Notes: generated by a model from the sequence alone, not told the origin. A stretch of 64,000 bases of DNA from Promethearchaeota archaeon (GCA_011365055.1 RDOG01000007.1:151581-215580); one strand, 5' to 3'; positions 19,200 to 29,693 are shown, counted from the stretch's first letter. Program-made: numbers and translations.

Positions 19200-19591
19200 T
19201 GAGCTTGCCTTTTTTAAAAATCAAATAAAATTTTGCAATTATATATGTATATTTATACATTATAAAAATAAATCGTAACTTTTTAAATAAGAAATATAAT
19301 TGGGACTAAAAAATTATTAAAGAAATTAAAAATATATGGGGTGAAAAGTCTACTTTATTTTAAAAACTTCCTCTACTTCTTTAATATATTATGAAATTTC
19401 CCTGAATTGCAGTTTATCTTCATACACTTCCATTATGTTATTAATATTAAAGTTTCTTTATATTCAAATATCGAGGCTCAAATAAAAAACTTCATTATGA
19501 CTATCACAAAGAACCTACCAATTTTTCTTTTATAGGATTTTGATAAATCGTAGTTTAAGGAAATCAAATAAATATTTCTCGTGAGATCAAT
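19200..19591. promoter_or_regulatory. Divergent intergenic region with TATA-like sequence
   Basis: This gap separates the YhhN-like gene (minus) from the 2,080-residue surface protein (plus). The stretch around 19238-19275 is rich in TATATA/TTATAAAA elements and is placed to be the promoter of the minus-strand gene. GTGAG at 19581-19585 is the ribosome binding site of the surface protein. No small gene or RNA was recognised. Confidence 0.4.
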
Positions 19592-22500
19592 TTGATAAGA
19601 TATAGAAAGAAATTCAATCTTTATAAAAGAATTTTAATGTTTTTAATAATTGGTATAATGATCAGTTCAATATTTCTTTCATTAGGGATTTACAATTTAA
19701 GTTCAATAATAAATGATAATACCTCTAATACTCCAAATCCCTTTCCTGATGCCCCCTTAATTTCTATGGCATCTGGAGAAGTTAATATCTATCTTGTTGA
19801 AAATGCAGGACTTGAACGAATAAATGAACCTTTTACTTACGAGTTTACATCTTTAGCTTCTGGAGTAGCACATCATGATTCTATTAGAGTTTATGATGGT
19901 TCAATCGAAATTCCATCACAAACTTGGAATATGATTAATCATGCAAACCAAACCTTTGAAAATTGTACAGATTGGAGTGATCCAACAGGCTGGTTATTAA
20001 GAGAACCTGAAAATACCAGTATTGAAATCATTCCTAATTATTATGGATGGGGTAAAGTTGCTTATTGCACTGATGAAAATAGTAGTGATTATTTTCAATT
20101 TTCTTATGACAATCCAACTTCAGCCGTCTCTGGCAATTACACTTTTTTAATAATGCCTGAACAAACCGATAAAGAAATACGAATTGGAATCACTGGAGAT
20201 CCCTCAGAGACTACAAAGGCAACTATAGAGTTCGGAACAGATGGTCATTTCAAAGTAGGTGTTCCTACATATCAAAATCTGGATACTGATACGACTTATG
20301 AGGCATTTAAATGGTATTTAATAAGTCTTGAATTTAATTGTACTAGCGATATAATGACTGTATATATTAATGGGACTCAAAAAAGTGAAAATTCATTTTC
20401 AAATACAGCAGATAATATCTATCAATTTTACATTAGCTCTTTTCCTGATACGCAGACCAATTGCGGGGTATATCTTGCTTGGATGGACTATTCATGGGCC
20501 TCTGATTATAGTCCTCAAAGGTATAATTACTTGAAATCTTGTAATGTAACTTTTTTGGCAAACGTGAGTGCAAGCTCATATAACACTTATAACATCTCCT
20601 ATAATTCAACAAGTTTAGGAGATTCAAATTATCCAGTAATGATTACCGGAATAAGTTCAGTAACAGATTCACACGGAACGGTTTGGGGTTTGGCCACGAC
20701 TGGAAATAATTATATTGGTAATGGTGTGACAGGCCCAGAAGGCGTGATCCTATCTGATGCTTGGAGCGGTATTTACGCTGATGGACAAAATATACCAGAA
20801 TTTGTAGAAAAAGGACCAATATTTTGTACTGTATTTCAAAATGGAACAAATTTTTACAAATTTTTACAAATTTATGATAACGGATATGTAAATGTTAAGT
20901 TGAAAGATGATAATTCGGGTGCAGATTTCGTTTATGCATGTACTGCAGGTGCAGGTGCTGATGAGATGCATTATTCTGTTTCATCTTCTTGGCTTGTAAG
21001 GGATCCTTGTTATATAGGTGGCGGAAGCTCAGATTATATAGATGTATTATCATATGATGGTACATATAATGGAAAATATTTCTTAAATAGGGATGCTCAG
21101 TCATGGATTTTTGCTCAAGTTATCGATACAAGTCAACCTGAAGCAAATGATTTTACAGTTAGAGCTCGAGTTACTGATAATACCGCATTGCCAATATTGG
21201 GAAGGTCATCTGGTTCAAACAATCTAAATGCAAATGTCGAATATGAATTTTGGTATGTATGTCTTGATGGCGGAAGCACCGATTTAGAACAACAAACCAC
21301 GGTTGATAATTTACATACGAAATTAATAAGGTCTCCCATATCAGAAATAGGAATGCCAAGAATCTACAATAAATCAGTAATATTAAATGAAACTGTAGGA
21401 TTAGATCGGATTAATGAACCAGTAACAATTACACTCTCATCAGCTTCAGATAGTATTAAGGAACTGGGAAATTATGATGGAATGATTACCTTTTATGATG
21501 ATGAAGTGGGTTCAGATCCTGCTGGTTGGAACATAACAAATGATGGAACTTATGGAACAATTCAAGTAATTTCCGAACATGATGACCATAAAAAAGTATT
21601 GGAGCTATATGACACTTCGATTTTGGGGGGAATTTTTGCAGATTTAAATATTGATGCATCCGGATCAACTGGTGTCATAGAGTTTCATTATGCAATAAGT
21701 TCGTTACCAGATTATGCATATTATAACATTTATTTCTTGGACTCATCAAATAATGAATTATTCGGATTTCTGAATCCAGGACGCGAAACTCCAGGGGAAC
21801 AACACAAATTTGGATTAACCACCGGAACCTTTTACGATGAAGTATATGATTCTAATGGGAATAACATTTACTTGGATAATTCTACGTTCTTTAAATGTAA
21901 ATTTACCTTTGACTTTACTGCAAATACCCTCACCTTTCAATATGCATTGCCTAATGGAGAATATCAATACGCTTATGAAGACACGAGTGGATTAGATTAC
22001 ACGTTTCCATTATCTACTGCTCAAACAACGGTCGATAAGGTTGAGGCTAGCACGGGATATACCGCGACTAATTATTACATGTGGATTGATTCGCTTGATT
22101 TTTCCTGGAGTGATGGGTATTATCCAGAACGAATTAATGATTTAATTTATAAAAATATTTATTCTGATTCCATTCGGGCATATGATGGATTAACTGAAAT
22201 TCCATCACAAGTTTGGGATGGTGTATATGATACTTTTGATATGGATCACAATTTCGAGAGCAGCACGGATTGGGCTGATCCTGTTGGATGGACAAAAAAT
22301 GAGGAAGGTCCGGGAACCGATATTAGAGTCATACCAAATTATTATGGACACTCGAAAGTATGCGAATTATATGATTACAATGATTCAGATATTTGCGGAA
22401 TGTATGATACGTTTAGCGGTCAAGTTACTGGAGCGGCGGAATTTTGGCTTCGTGTGGACTCTGATTCTGATTATACATGGGTAGCTCTTGCTAATGGAAT

Positions 22501-25500
22501 ACCTACTAATTGGATAGCATGGCTCGTTCATAGATCTGGTGAACCGGGTCTTGCAATGACGTGGGGAGGATCTGATAAACCGCTTGTAAACGCTAGTTTA
22601 GATCCCATTCCCTTTGAACCTGATACGTGGTATCACATGAAGTGGGAGTTTAATTGTTCAACTGATTCTAGCAAGTTCTATATTGATGGAAATAAAGTAT
22701 TTTGGAATAATAGTAACTCCGTTGATGAAGATTTCCTATTTTACGCTACAAGTGATCAAATAACCAATTTATATTTTGGAACATCAACTGATCATGAAAA
22801 TTTTTCTGTATACGTTGATGCTGTGGATTATTCCTGGGAATCTGGGTATTTTGATGGTCGAAATAAATATCTGACTAGTTGTGAGGTATCATTTCTAGCA
22901 AATATGAGTGCTCATTCAATTAAGACATATGGATTAAATTTTAGTTCAATAAGTCAAGGGGATCCAGGATATCCAACTATGGAAACTGGAACGGATTACA
23001 TTGATGATGGACTCGGTGGTCGATGGTACTTAGAAACAACTACAAACATACAAGTAATGGGAAGCACGAGCGATCCAAACGGTAATTTTGTGAGTGCTCA
23101 AGGGACAGGTGCAGGAATTTTACAATTATGTGGAGATAATGCTACAGGTACAAGATTCATGGATAAAGGTCCAATATTTTGTCAAGCATATCGAACTCAA
23201 ACAGGGGGATATGCAATAGTTGATGTTTATGCTAGCGGCATTGCTCGAGCACGTGTAAAGGACGATTCTGATTATTGTGTAGGAACATGGGGATTGAGAG
23301 ATGGTGTTGGTACAGAAGAACATCACTATAAAATAGATGAGAGCTGGAGTGTAAGGGATCCAATTACGGATGGTGCTGAAAATGATTGGACATGGGGAAT
23401 TGTAACTAGTAATAATTATGATGGTCGTTCTTTATTTAATAACGATGGAGAAAGTTGGATTCTAGCAACTTTAGTAGATGTTAATCAAGCTGGAACAACT
23501 GATTTCTGCATATCTGCTTATACGGCCTATAGTGGTGGGCATATCTTTTACATTGGTGATGATAATACTGGTCCTTCACTTCCAGCAAACACGGAAACTG
23601 AAATATTTTGGGTAATGATAAATTCCACTGCTGATAATGATATACAACAAAGAAACGACGTAGATAATTTATATGTAAAGTTAATCAGTAATCCATTATT
23701 TAATTGTTCTACTAGTAGTGAGATAATTGACGTAAATATTGAAGCTCCAATTAATATACAAGTAGATCCATCAACTTGGACAAATGATAAAACATTTAAT
23801 GTGAGTTGGACAAATCCTAGCGATCCCTCAGGTATTATTGGAGCATATTATAAAATTGATAATCCACCTACCAGCGATACAAATGGTAATTATGTGTCAT
23901 GTACAAATATTGAAAATATTTCTGATATTTACGTTAATGACGGTAATCATACAATATACATATGGCTAAAAGATGGTGCTGGAAACGTTGAATATACAAA
24001 TTATAGTATGACTTTTCTTTTGAATGATTCTTCAGTACCACAACCAATTGGATTAATTGTAGAACCATCATCTTGGTCTAATATATCATCTTTTAACCTG
24101 AGTTGGACAAATGGATACGACCCTTCGGGTATTGTGGGTGCATTTTATAAAATCGGATCATCTCCTGATAGTTCGACAGATGGAACTTATGTTGCTGGTG
24201 CAGATATTGAACGAATAGAAAATATTGTTATAGGTTCTGAAGGATCTCATTTAATATATGTCTGGTTAAACGATAGCTTAGGGAATAATAGGCTAAATTG
24301 GAGTGTAACAAATCTTTTAAGTGACTTTTCAATAGCTGCACCTAATAATTTAACAGCGAATCCGAGTACTTGGACTAACCATGCTTCATTTTCTGTTAGT
24401 TGGAATAATTCTTATGACAGCTCTGGTATTATTGGTGCTTTTTACAAATTATATAGTGCTCCTACTACCAATTATGATGGCTATTATATCTCAAGTCCTG
24501 ATATTGAACAAATTAATGGAATAACAACGGATAGTGACGGAGCTCATACGATTTATGTCTGGTTACAGGATAATGCAGGAAATATATATTTTGAAAATAG
24601 AAGTTCAACCATTCTTTATAACGATTCATCTATTTCTGCACCGATTGGTTTAACTGCACAACCTTCAGGTAGATCAAATATAAATTCTTTCAATCTAACT
24701 TGGACAAATCCCTCAGATTTCTCTGGCATTGCAGGCGTATATTATAAACTCTATTCCGCTCCAACATCTGATACAGACGGTTTTAATATTTCGGGTTCAA
24801 ATATTCAATCATTAAACGGAATTTTCGTTATTGGAAACGGTTCACATGTTATATATATATGGTTATGGGATAATGTTGGAAATATTCATTTTACCAATTA
24901 TAGCATTACTTATCTTAATTTAGACATTATTCCTCCAAATCCTCCATCTATAACCTATGCGCAAGCAGGAGGGACAAGCGCCACACTATATTGGAATTTA
25001 ATTTTTGATGGCAATGTTGATCATTATAATATTTATAGAAGTAGTTCTCCCATTGGTGATATTAGTGGTTTGACTCCAATTGCATCAGTAGATAATATGA
25101 CTGGAACATTCACAGATACAGGTTTAGAAGATGGCACATATTATTATATTGTAACAGCAGTTGACGATTTAGGACAAGAAAGTCTTGTATCGAATAATGT
25201 GATGGTTGAAATTAATTTCTATAAATGGATAATCATAATTGTCATTATTGTTTTTGGAATAACGGGCGGAACTGGGGCAACCTCATATGTGATCTATCGA
25301 CGGAAAAAGTATCCTTCAGAAAAAGGTTATAAACCTAAGGAATATGATTACAAGGGACCATTAGTAATTGATGTGGAAAAAGAAAAAGCCAAAAAAGGTC
25401 CTATGAAATACACTAAACAATTAGATCCTGATCTGATTGAATTATATAAACAAAGATACTCTAATAAATCATATATTATGATAAAAGATCAGAGTGTTAA

Positions 25501-25834
25501 TTTAGATGCTGAAGAATTTTTCAGAGAAGCAGATTTTTCAGATCGTGAACAAAAAGAATTTATTGGTGAATTGTCTTCCATAACAGCTGTTGAAAGAAGA
25601 GATCTTCTTAATTCAATAAAAATTACAGAGAATATGGAAAGACTTGAATTAATGAAGATAGCAACAATTCAAAATATAGAAATTTTTGAAGAGAACAAAA
25701 ATTATAAATATTTAAAGGAAGAATACTACAAATTATTATCAATTGCAGAAAAACTTGGTGACGACGAATTATTTTCCACCACATTAGAAAAAATAGAAGA
25801 ACTTAAAATATTATTGGATTCACAAGAATTTTAA
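19592..25834 (+). CDS. Modular surface protein: lectin-like, Ig-like and FN3 modules, one C-terminal membrane pass, cytoplasmic tail, 2,080 aa
   Basis: Starts at TTG with GTGAG six bases upstream. Residues ~10-38 are a hydrophobic signal or anchor. Three ConA/LamG-like modules follow, each closing with a D-(Y/F)-S-W line (near residues 298, 832 and 1076). Two beta-sandwich units begin SCNVTFLANVSA (~314) and SCEVSFLANMSA (~1094), and EIPSQ.W occurs near 105 and 869, so a block of ~770 residues is duplicated. Four Ig-like repeats of ~98-100 residues start near 1384, 1483, 1581 and 1682, with the signature PS.W(S/T)N...FN(L/V)SWTN. A fibronectin type III domain (~1778-1870), a membrane helix (~1878-1905) and a helical cytoplasmic tail (~1906-2080) end the protein. 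Carbohydrate binding or adhesion is inferred. The longin-like gene downstream runs in the same direction. Confidence 0.9.
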   Translation: MIRYRKKFNLYKRILMFLIIGIMISSIFLSLGIYNLSSIINDNTSNTPNPFPDAPLISMASGEVNIYLVENAGLERINEPFTYEFTSLASGVAHHDSIRVYDGSIEIPSQTWNMINHANQTFENCTDWSDPTGWLLREPENTSIEIIPNYYGWGKVAYCTDENSSDYFQFSYDNPTSAVSGNYTFLIMPEQTDKEIRIGITGDPSETTKATIEFGTDGHFKVGVPTYQNLDTDTTYEAFKWYLISLEFNCTSDIMTVYINGTQKSENSFSNTADNIYQFYISSFPDTQTNCGVYLAWMDYSWASDYSPQRYNYLKSCNVTFLANVSASSYNTYNISYNSTSLGDSNYPVMITGISSVTDSHGTVWGLATTGNNYIGNGVTGPEGVILSDAWSGIYADGQNIPEFVEKGPIFCTVFQNGTNFYKFLQIYDNGYVNVKLKDDNSGADFVYACTAGAGADEMHYSVSSSWLVRDPCYIGGGSSDYIDVLSYDGTYNGKYFLNRDAQSWIFAQVIDTSQPEANDFTVRARVTDNTALPILGRSSGSNNLNANVEYEFWYVCLDGGSTDLEQQTTVDNLHTKLIRSPISEIGMPRIYNKSVILNETVGLDRINEPVTITLSSASDSIKELGNYDGMITFYDDEVGSDPAGWNITNDGTYGTIQVISEHDDHKKVLELYDTSILGGIFADLNIDASGSTGVIEFHYAISSLPDYAYYNIYFLDSSNNELFGFLNPGRETPGEQHKFGLTTGTFYDEVYDSNGNNIYLDNSTFFKCKFTFDFTANTLTFQYALPNGEYQYAYEDTSGLDYTFPLSTAQTTVDKVEASTGYTATNYYMWIDSLDFSWSDGYYPERINDLIYKNIYSDSIRAYDGLTEIPSQVWDGVYDTFDMDHNFESSTDWADPVGWTKNEEGPGTDIRVIPNYYGHSKVCELYDYNDSDICGMYDTFSGQVTGAAEFWLRVDSDSDYTWVALANGIPTNWIAWLVHRSGEPGLAMTWGGSDKPLVNASLDPIPFEPDTWYHMKWEFNCSTDSSKFYIDGNKVFWNNSNSVDEDFLFYATSDQITNLYFGTSTDHENFSVYVDAVDYSWESGYFDGRNKYLTSCEVSFLANMSAHSIKTYGLNFSSISQGDPGYPTMETGTDYIDDGLGGRWYLETTTNIQVMGSTSDPNGNFVSAQGTGAGILQLCGDNATGTRFMDKGPIFCQAYRTQTGGYAIVDVYASGIARARVKDDSDYCVGTWGLRDGVGTEEHHYKIDESWSVRDPITDGAENDWTWGIVTSNNYDGRSLFNNDGESWILATLVDVNQAGTTDFCISAYTAYSGGHIFYIGDDNTGPSLPANTETEIFWVMINSTADNDIQQRNDVDNLYVKLISNPLFNCSTSSEIIDVNIEAPINIQVDPSTWTNDKTFNVSWTNPSDPSGIIGAYYKIDNPPTSDTNGNYVSCTNIENISDIYVNDGNHTIYIWLKDGAGNVEYTNYSMTFLLNDSSVPQPIGLIVEPSSWSNISSFNLSWTNGYDPSGIVGAFYKIGSSPDSSTDGTYVAGADIERIENIVIGSEGSHLIYVWLNDSLGNNRLNWSVTNLLSDFSIAAPNNLTANPSTWTNHASFSVSWNNSYDSSGIIGAFYKLYSAPTTNYDGYYISSPDIEQINGITTDSDGAHTIYVWLQDNAGNIYFENRSSTILYNDSSISAPIGLTAQPSGRSNINSFNLTWTNPSDFSGIAGVYYKLYSAPTSDTDGFNISGSNIQSLNGIFVIGNGSHVIYIWLWDNVGNIHFTNYSITYLNLDIIPPNPPSITYAQAGGTSATLYWNLIFDGNVDHYNIYRSSSPIGDISGLTPIASVDNMTGTFTDTGLEDGTYYYIVTAVDDLGQESLVSNNVMVEINFYKWIIIIVIIVFGITGGTGATSYVIYRRKKYPSEKGYKPKEYDYKGPLVIDVEKEKAKKGPMKYTKQLDPDLIELYKQRYSNKSYIMIKDQSVNLDAEEFFREADFSDREQKEFIGELSSITAVERRDLLNSIKITENMERLELMKIATIQNIEIFEENKNYKYLKEEYYKLLSIAEKLGDDELFSTTLEKIEELKILLDSQEF

Positions 25835-25845
25835 TTCATTTTCAA

Positions 25846-25860
25846 TTTTTTTTTTTTTTT
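25846..25860 (+). terminator. Poly-T terminator after the 2,080-residue surface protein gene
   Basis: A run of 15 T begins 11 bases after the stop codon, on the coding strand. This is the form of an archaeal intrinsic terminator. It suggests that the longin-like gene at 26054 has its own promoter, unless read-through occurs. Confidence 0.65.
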
Positions 25861-26053
25861 AATGCAAAGACCATAAAATATAAATTTTTTTGAAAAGATG
25901 TAATTCATCAATTAAATTTAAGAAGACGGACTATTTAGGGTAAAATGCAGTAGATTTTATCCAGAAAATCTTAAAGTATCATATATATTTCCAAGGTGAA
26001 GCCAAATAAAATTAGAAAACCACGATAATAAACTAAATGAAAAAATATATAGT

Positions 26054-28273
26054 GTGATCAGATTATTATATGAAAAAAAACGCATCTTCACCTTTGAGGA
26101 ATTTTATGAGATCTGTTCAAAAAAAATGGCTTTATCTGATTCTGAAATTTTTAGCGGTTTTCACGAAATAGTCGGGAAGAAACTCGTAATTGAGGGATCA
26201 CGTCTTATAAGAGATGAAATACTTAATCATAAAAAAAGAAGTAAGATTTTTGAATATATAAATAAAAATCCTGGTTTTCATTTTACACATATTATTTCAA
26301 AGATGGGAATTGGACCTCATGCTGGCCGTTGGCATCTTAAAATATTAGAAAAATTTGATTTTATTAAGAGTAGGAAATTTGATCGTTACAAAGTTTATTT
26401 TAATGATAACTTTCCAGAATCGAGAGAAGAAATGGTATTTTTGTTGAGGAAGAAAAATGCTTTAGAAATTTTTAAAATTATTGTATCCAATTCCGAAATA
26501 AATGCGAATGAAATAGATAAGGTGCTTGATCTTCATTATAATACCATTCAGTATTACGTAAAACAATTAATAAATTCAAATCTAATCGAATCTAATTCCA
26601 GAAACAACGTAAATGTATTAATGCCTGTTCAAGGTCATTTAGAATTTTTATCAATGTTTTTTGATATAAAACCAATTGAAGTTGCAATAAAACCTGTAAT
26701 TTCATCTATTCCCTCATACTCAAAAGAACAACCAATTGAATTAATTAAAACTGTTCCTCTTGTTGAAAAACCTCAAGATCAAGAGGTTAAGGTTATTCGC
26801 GAATATGATTATGTGGGTGGAGATGTAAGGTTTAAAGTAGCTGTACAAAATCATAGCGAATTTATTATATCTAAAATTAACGTTATGATTACGTCAACTG
26901 CTCAATATTTGGTAGATGATAAAGTAAAATCTATTGATTTATTAAGTCCTGGTGAATCGAGGGGTATCGATTTTTTATTAACTCCTTTAACTTGTGGTAA
27001 ATCCACGATTTATGCAACAATTTCATATTCTGATTATAAGGGCAAGCCTCAATCTCTTGTTATCAATCCAAAAGAAATATGGATTAAATGTCCATTGGTA
27101 ACCCCAAAACACGCTTCGATTGAAGAAATCTTGAGTTGGAAAAAACAGTTATTAAACGGATCGAGTTCGATTGAATATCATAACGTTCCTGACTCTCAAG
27201 CTTTTAAAATTGCTCTTGATCAAATAAGTGCTTTGGATTTATCAGAAATTGATATGGATGAGTCAAAAAAATCCGCAACTTTTTCTGGAATTGCTAAAGT
27301 TACAAATGACAAGATGATAATAGAATTAAAATTACACAGTCAAAAAATTAATCTTAATGTATGGACAAGTGATTTAAAACAAGCTACTGGTTTTTTAGCA
27401 TATATTAAAAATTTAATAAACATCTCGATCGAAAATGCAAAACGTTTTCAGATAAAAGCTGAAAAAGTTGGAGAAAAAATTTTGGATTGTTTCGAATTAA
27501 GCGATAGAGTTAAAGAATTGAACGTTGAATGCGAGAATCGAGCAAGTGTAAGCGATATTCTTTTACTCATAAATGAGATAGGTGTTCGCTTAAATCGCAG
27601 TTTTCCTGATGTAACGATTGTAGATTCTGTTGGTAATTGGAAGGAAAATTTGGAGACTAATTTTCGACCTGGTGAATTCATTAATGAATCAAATGCAATA
27701 AAATTACAATTTGAAATATTAAATTGGTTTCAAAAAATTATTGATTTAACGAAAAATAACTTGCAAGTAATTGAAAGTACGTTTGAAGAGTCCGATATTC
27801 CTCTGGATGAGATTAAAGACAAAATATCTGAGTTAAATAAAGCAAGGTTAGATCAAGAAAAAAATTATTTACATGATATTCTAAAATATTTAATGATAAT
27901 CCACAAAGATACGGGTCTTACATTATTTGAAAAAGGATTTTTTGGATTTAAATTAGATCCAGACCTAGTTGGAGGATTTTTAACAGCTATTCAAAGTTTT
28001 GGATCTGAAATATCTTCAACAGAAACTTCAATGAAAAAATTAGTGTATAAGGATTTTCAAATAGAAATAGAAGACGGAGATTATGTAAGAGCTGCTATAA
28101 TATTAAAAGGTGAATCCACAATATATTTAATTAAGAAGTTATTAGATTACGTAAAATATTTTGAGAAAAAATATGAAAATCAACTGCCTGAATGGTCAGG
28201 TAACCTACAAATTTTTAAAGATGAAGATAAAGACCTAGAAAATTTCTTTTTCAATTCAATTAAAAAGAATTGA
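26054..28273 (+). CDS. Winged-helix, beta-sandwich and longin-like domain protein, 739 aa
   Basis: Multi-domain cytoplasmic protein with no membrane segment. Two winged-helix domains are visible at ~59-120 (KRSKIFEYINKNPGFHFTHI, typical of archaeal ArsR/MarR-like wHTH) and ~137-195 (LHYNTIQYYVKQL). Residues ~250-345 are a CARDB-like beta sandwich (NHSEFIISKINVMITS, then SPGESRGIDF). Residues ~357-470 and ~615-720 match the two domains of the 464-residue protein at 7615-9009; the last is longin/roadblock-like. The assigned start is a GTG without a good ribosome binding site; the frame is open up to 26000, and AAGGTGA at 25993-25999 lies before codons that are not normal starts, so the N terminus is uncertain. 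The context, directly after a surface protein with a cytoplasmic tail, suggests reception of its signal and perhaps DNA binding, by inference only. Confidence 0.82.
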   Translation: MIRLLYEKKRIFTFEEFYEICSKKMALSDSEIFSGFHEIVGKKLVIEGSRLIRDEILNHKKRSKIFEYINKNPGFHFTHIISKMGIGPHAGRWHLKILEKFDFIKSRKFDRYKVYFNDNFPESREEMVFLLRKKNALEIFKIIVSNSEINANEIDKVLDLHYNTIQYYVKQLINSNLIESNSRNNVNVLMPVQGHLEFLSMFFDIKPIEVAIKPVISSIPSYSKEQPIELIKTVPLVEKPQDQEVKVIREYDYVGGDVRFKVAVQNHSEFIISKINVMITSTAQYLVDDKVKSIDLLSPGESRGIDFLLTPLTCGKSTIYATISYSDYKGKPQSLVINPKEIWIKCPLVTPKHASIEEILSWKKQLLNGSSSIEYHNVPDSQAFKIALDQISALDLSEIDMDESKKSATFSGIAKVTNDKMIIELKLHSQKINLNVWTSDLKQATGFLAYIKNLINISIENAKRFQIKAEKVGEKILDCFELSDRVKELNVECENRASVSDILLLINEIGVRLNRSFPDVTIVDSVGNWKENLETNFRPGEFINESNAIKLQFEILNWFQKIIDLTKNNLQVIESTFEESDIPLDEIKDKISELNKARLDQEKNYLHDILKYLMIIHKDTGLTLFEKGFFGFKLDPDLVGGFLTAIQSFGSEISSTETSMKKLVYKDFQIEIEDGDYVRAAIILKGESTIYLIKKLLDYVKYFEKKYENQLPEWSGNLQIFKDEDKDLENFFFNSIKKN

Positions 28274-28274
28274 T

Positions 28275-29204
28275 TCAATTTATCCTAGAATAAACTTCTT
28301 TTACAACTTCTTTATTAACTAAGAATTCTTTGGGTCGTGAATTTGGAACAAGTTCAATCCATTGTTTCTTCAATAATACCTTTAATTTCCTATTAGCTGA
28401 TCGCCAATCGTGATCTGAAGGACGAATTGGATTGTTTTTAGAATAAAAAATTTTAGTAAAATCTTTATTCATAAATTTCACGTATTTTGTTAGCCAAGTC
28501 AAAATTTCTTTATCTTTTTTTGTTATTTTAGATGTATAATCTTCAATAAATTCCTTAAGCACATATCTTGTATTTTTTCCCGCAGCAGCAGTTGGTAATA
28601 TTATTCTCTCTCTCTCCATTTCCTCTTTAGCAGATTCCACTAATTCCCTGTCAATTAAAATCTTCCATTGATCTTGCATTCGTTTCAAAAAATTATCTAT
28701 CCTAAAAGTTCTATGATTTCGACCAGAAGGTAATCTGTCTCCAGGCATTTTGCCTCTAATAAATTTTTTTATAAAAGATTTCACTTCATTTATTTCAATT
28801 ATATTCTTGTATTCGACTGTTTGTATCTTCAAGGAATTAAAATTCTTTTCAAGGATGTCTGCTATAAACTCAATATTAATAGATTCCTTCTCTGAAGATT
28901 TCTTTTCTAAAGAAATTGCGATTTTTTGTAATAATTCGATTTGTTTTTTTTCAATTTCAATCAACTCTTTATACTCTTCAGAAAATACAGGTTGTTTTGA
29001 TTGTTTTTTTCTTTTTTCAGCTTCCTCCTCCTTTATTATGCTATGGCATTGCTGACAATAATTTTTTTTCCTAAACTGGATTATATAATCTTTTGGAAAT
29101 TCCCCCGAACATCTAGAACAAGTCAAGATAGAAGTGTTCTGTACTTCTCCACCTTTTCTTTGAGTCTTCTTTAATTCCTCCAGCTTCTTGAACATCTCGC
29201 TCAT
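28275..29204 (-). CDS. Zinc-ribbon protein with coiled coil, 309 aa, unknown function
   Basis: Not recognised as a known family. CxxC pairs at C29/C32 and C50/C53 form a zinc ribbon (LTCSRCSGEF and YCQQC). Residues ~55-110 are a charged coiled coil; the rest is helical and lysine-rich, with a late region (RSANRKLKVLLKKQWIELV) that reads like a winged-helix element. The gene starts one base after the stop of the upstream gene, and its GGAGG ribosome binding site lies inside the last codons of that gene, so the two are translationally coupled. The stop is convergent with the 739-residue gene, only one base apart. Confidence 0.75.
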   Translation of the reverse strand: MSEMFKKLEELKKTQRKGGEVQNTSILTCSRCSGEFPKDYIIQFRKKNYCQQCHSIIKEEEAEKRKKQSKQPVFSEEYKELIEIEKKQIELLQKIAISLEKKSSEKESINIEFIADILEKNFNSLKIQTVEYKNIIEINEVKSFIKKFIRGKMPGDRLPSGRNHRTFRIDNFLKRMQDQWKILIDRELVESAKEEMERERIILPTAAAGKNTRYVLKEFIEDYTSKITKKDKEILTWLTKYVKFMNKDFTKIFYSKNNPIRPSDHDWRSANRKLKVLLKKQWIELVPNSRPKEFLVNKEVVKEVYSRIN

Positions 29205-29205
29205 T

Positions 29206-29637
29206 TTATTCCTCCATTGATATGCTTGTCGCTTTGATTATTAATTGTTTTTCTTTTTCAATTTTTTCAAATTCTTTAAGAATCGTGTCAATAGAAGGAT
29301 CTTCTAACAAATTTAAATAAACCTTGTAAAATAAATTAAATGACTTTTTTAAAATTTCAAATTTTTTCATTATATCCTCTTTGATTTCTATTTTCTTTGA
29401 GTTTTCTTCAATTAATTTTTTCAAAGAATTAGGTAATTCTTTATATTCTGTAATGTTTAGACCTATATCAAATTCAGATGTTAATTTCTTTATCTTTTCT
29501 AAAATTTCTTCCCGATCAACAAGATACTGTCCTCTTCTTATTTTAAAGTTGCCTAAACGTCCAAATCTAGTACTGAAATTGGATTTTTTCTTCGTTTCAA
29601 GTGTTCTGGGATAGGTTAATTCAATAATGTAATCCAT
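29206..29637 (-). CDS. Helical hypothetical protein, 143 aa, coupled to the zinc-ribbon gene
   Basis: Unknown family. The N-terminal ~45 residues are basic with an RFGRLGNFKIRRGQY segment that could contact nucleic acid; the remainder is long helices rich in Lys, Glu and Leu. The frame reaches back to a TTG at 29652, but GTGAT five bases before the ATG at 29637 marks that as the likelier start. First gene of a two-gene operon with the 309-residue zinc-ribbon protein. A TATA-like promoter lies just upstream. Confidence 0.7.
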   Translation of the reverse strand: MDYIIELTYPRTLETKKKSNFSTRFGRLGNFKIRRGQYLVDREEILEKIKKLTSEFDIGLNITEYKELPNSLKKLIEENSKKIEIKEDIMKKFEILKKSFNLFYKVYLNLLEDPSIDTILKEFEKIEKEKQLIIKATSISMEE

Positions 29638-29682
29638 ATTTATCACAAACAATTTAATAACTGTTAATAATTGATGATAAAA

Positions 29683-29693
29683 GCATATAAATG
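29683..29693 (-). promoter_or_regulatory. TATA-box candidate for the 143/309-residue gene pair
   Basis: On the minus strand the sequence CATTTATATGC lies about 46-56 bases before the preferred ATG at 29637. A start site 25 bases further on would leave a short leader carrying the GTGAT ribosome binding site. Confidence 0.35.

Noticed and set aside
22218..22484. 88-residue plus-strand frame inside the 2,080-residue gene
   Set aside because: It is a shifted-frame shadow of the conserved lectin-like region, with no ribosome binding site or sensible protein composition.
28750..29055. 101-residue plus-strand frame opposite the zinc-ribbon gene
   Set aside because: Antisense of a lysine-rich coiled coil; the sense frame has CxxC pairs and a coupled start.
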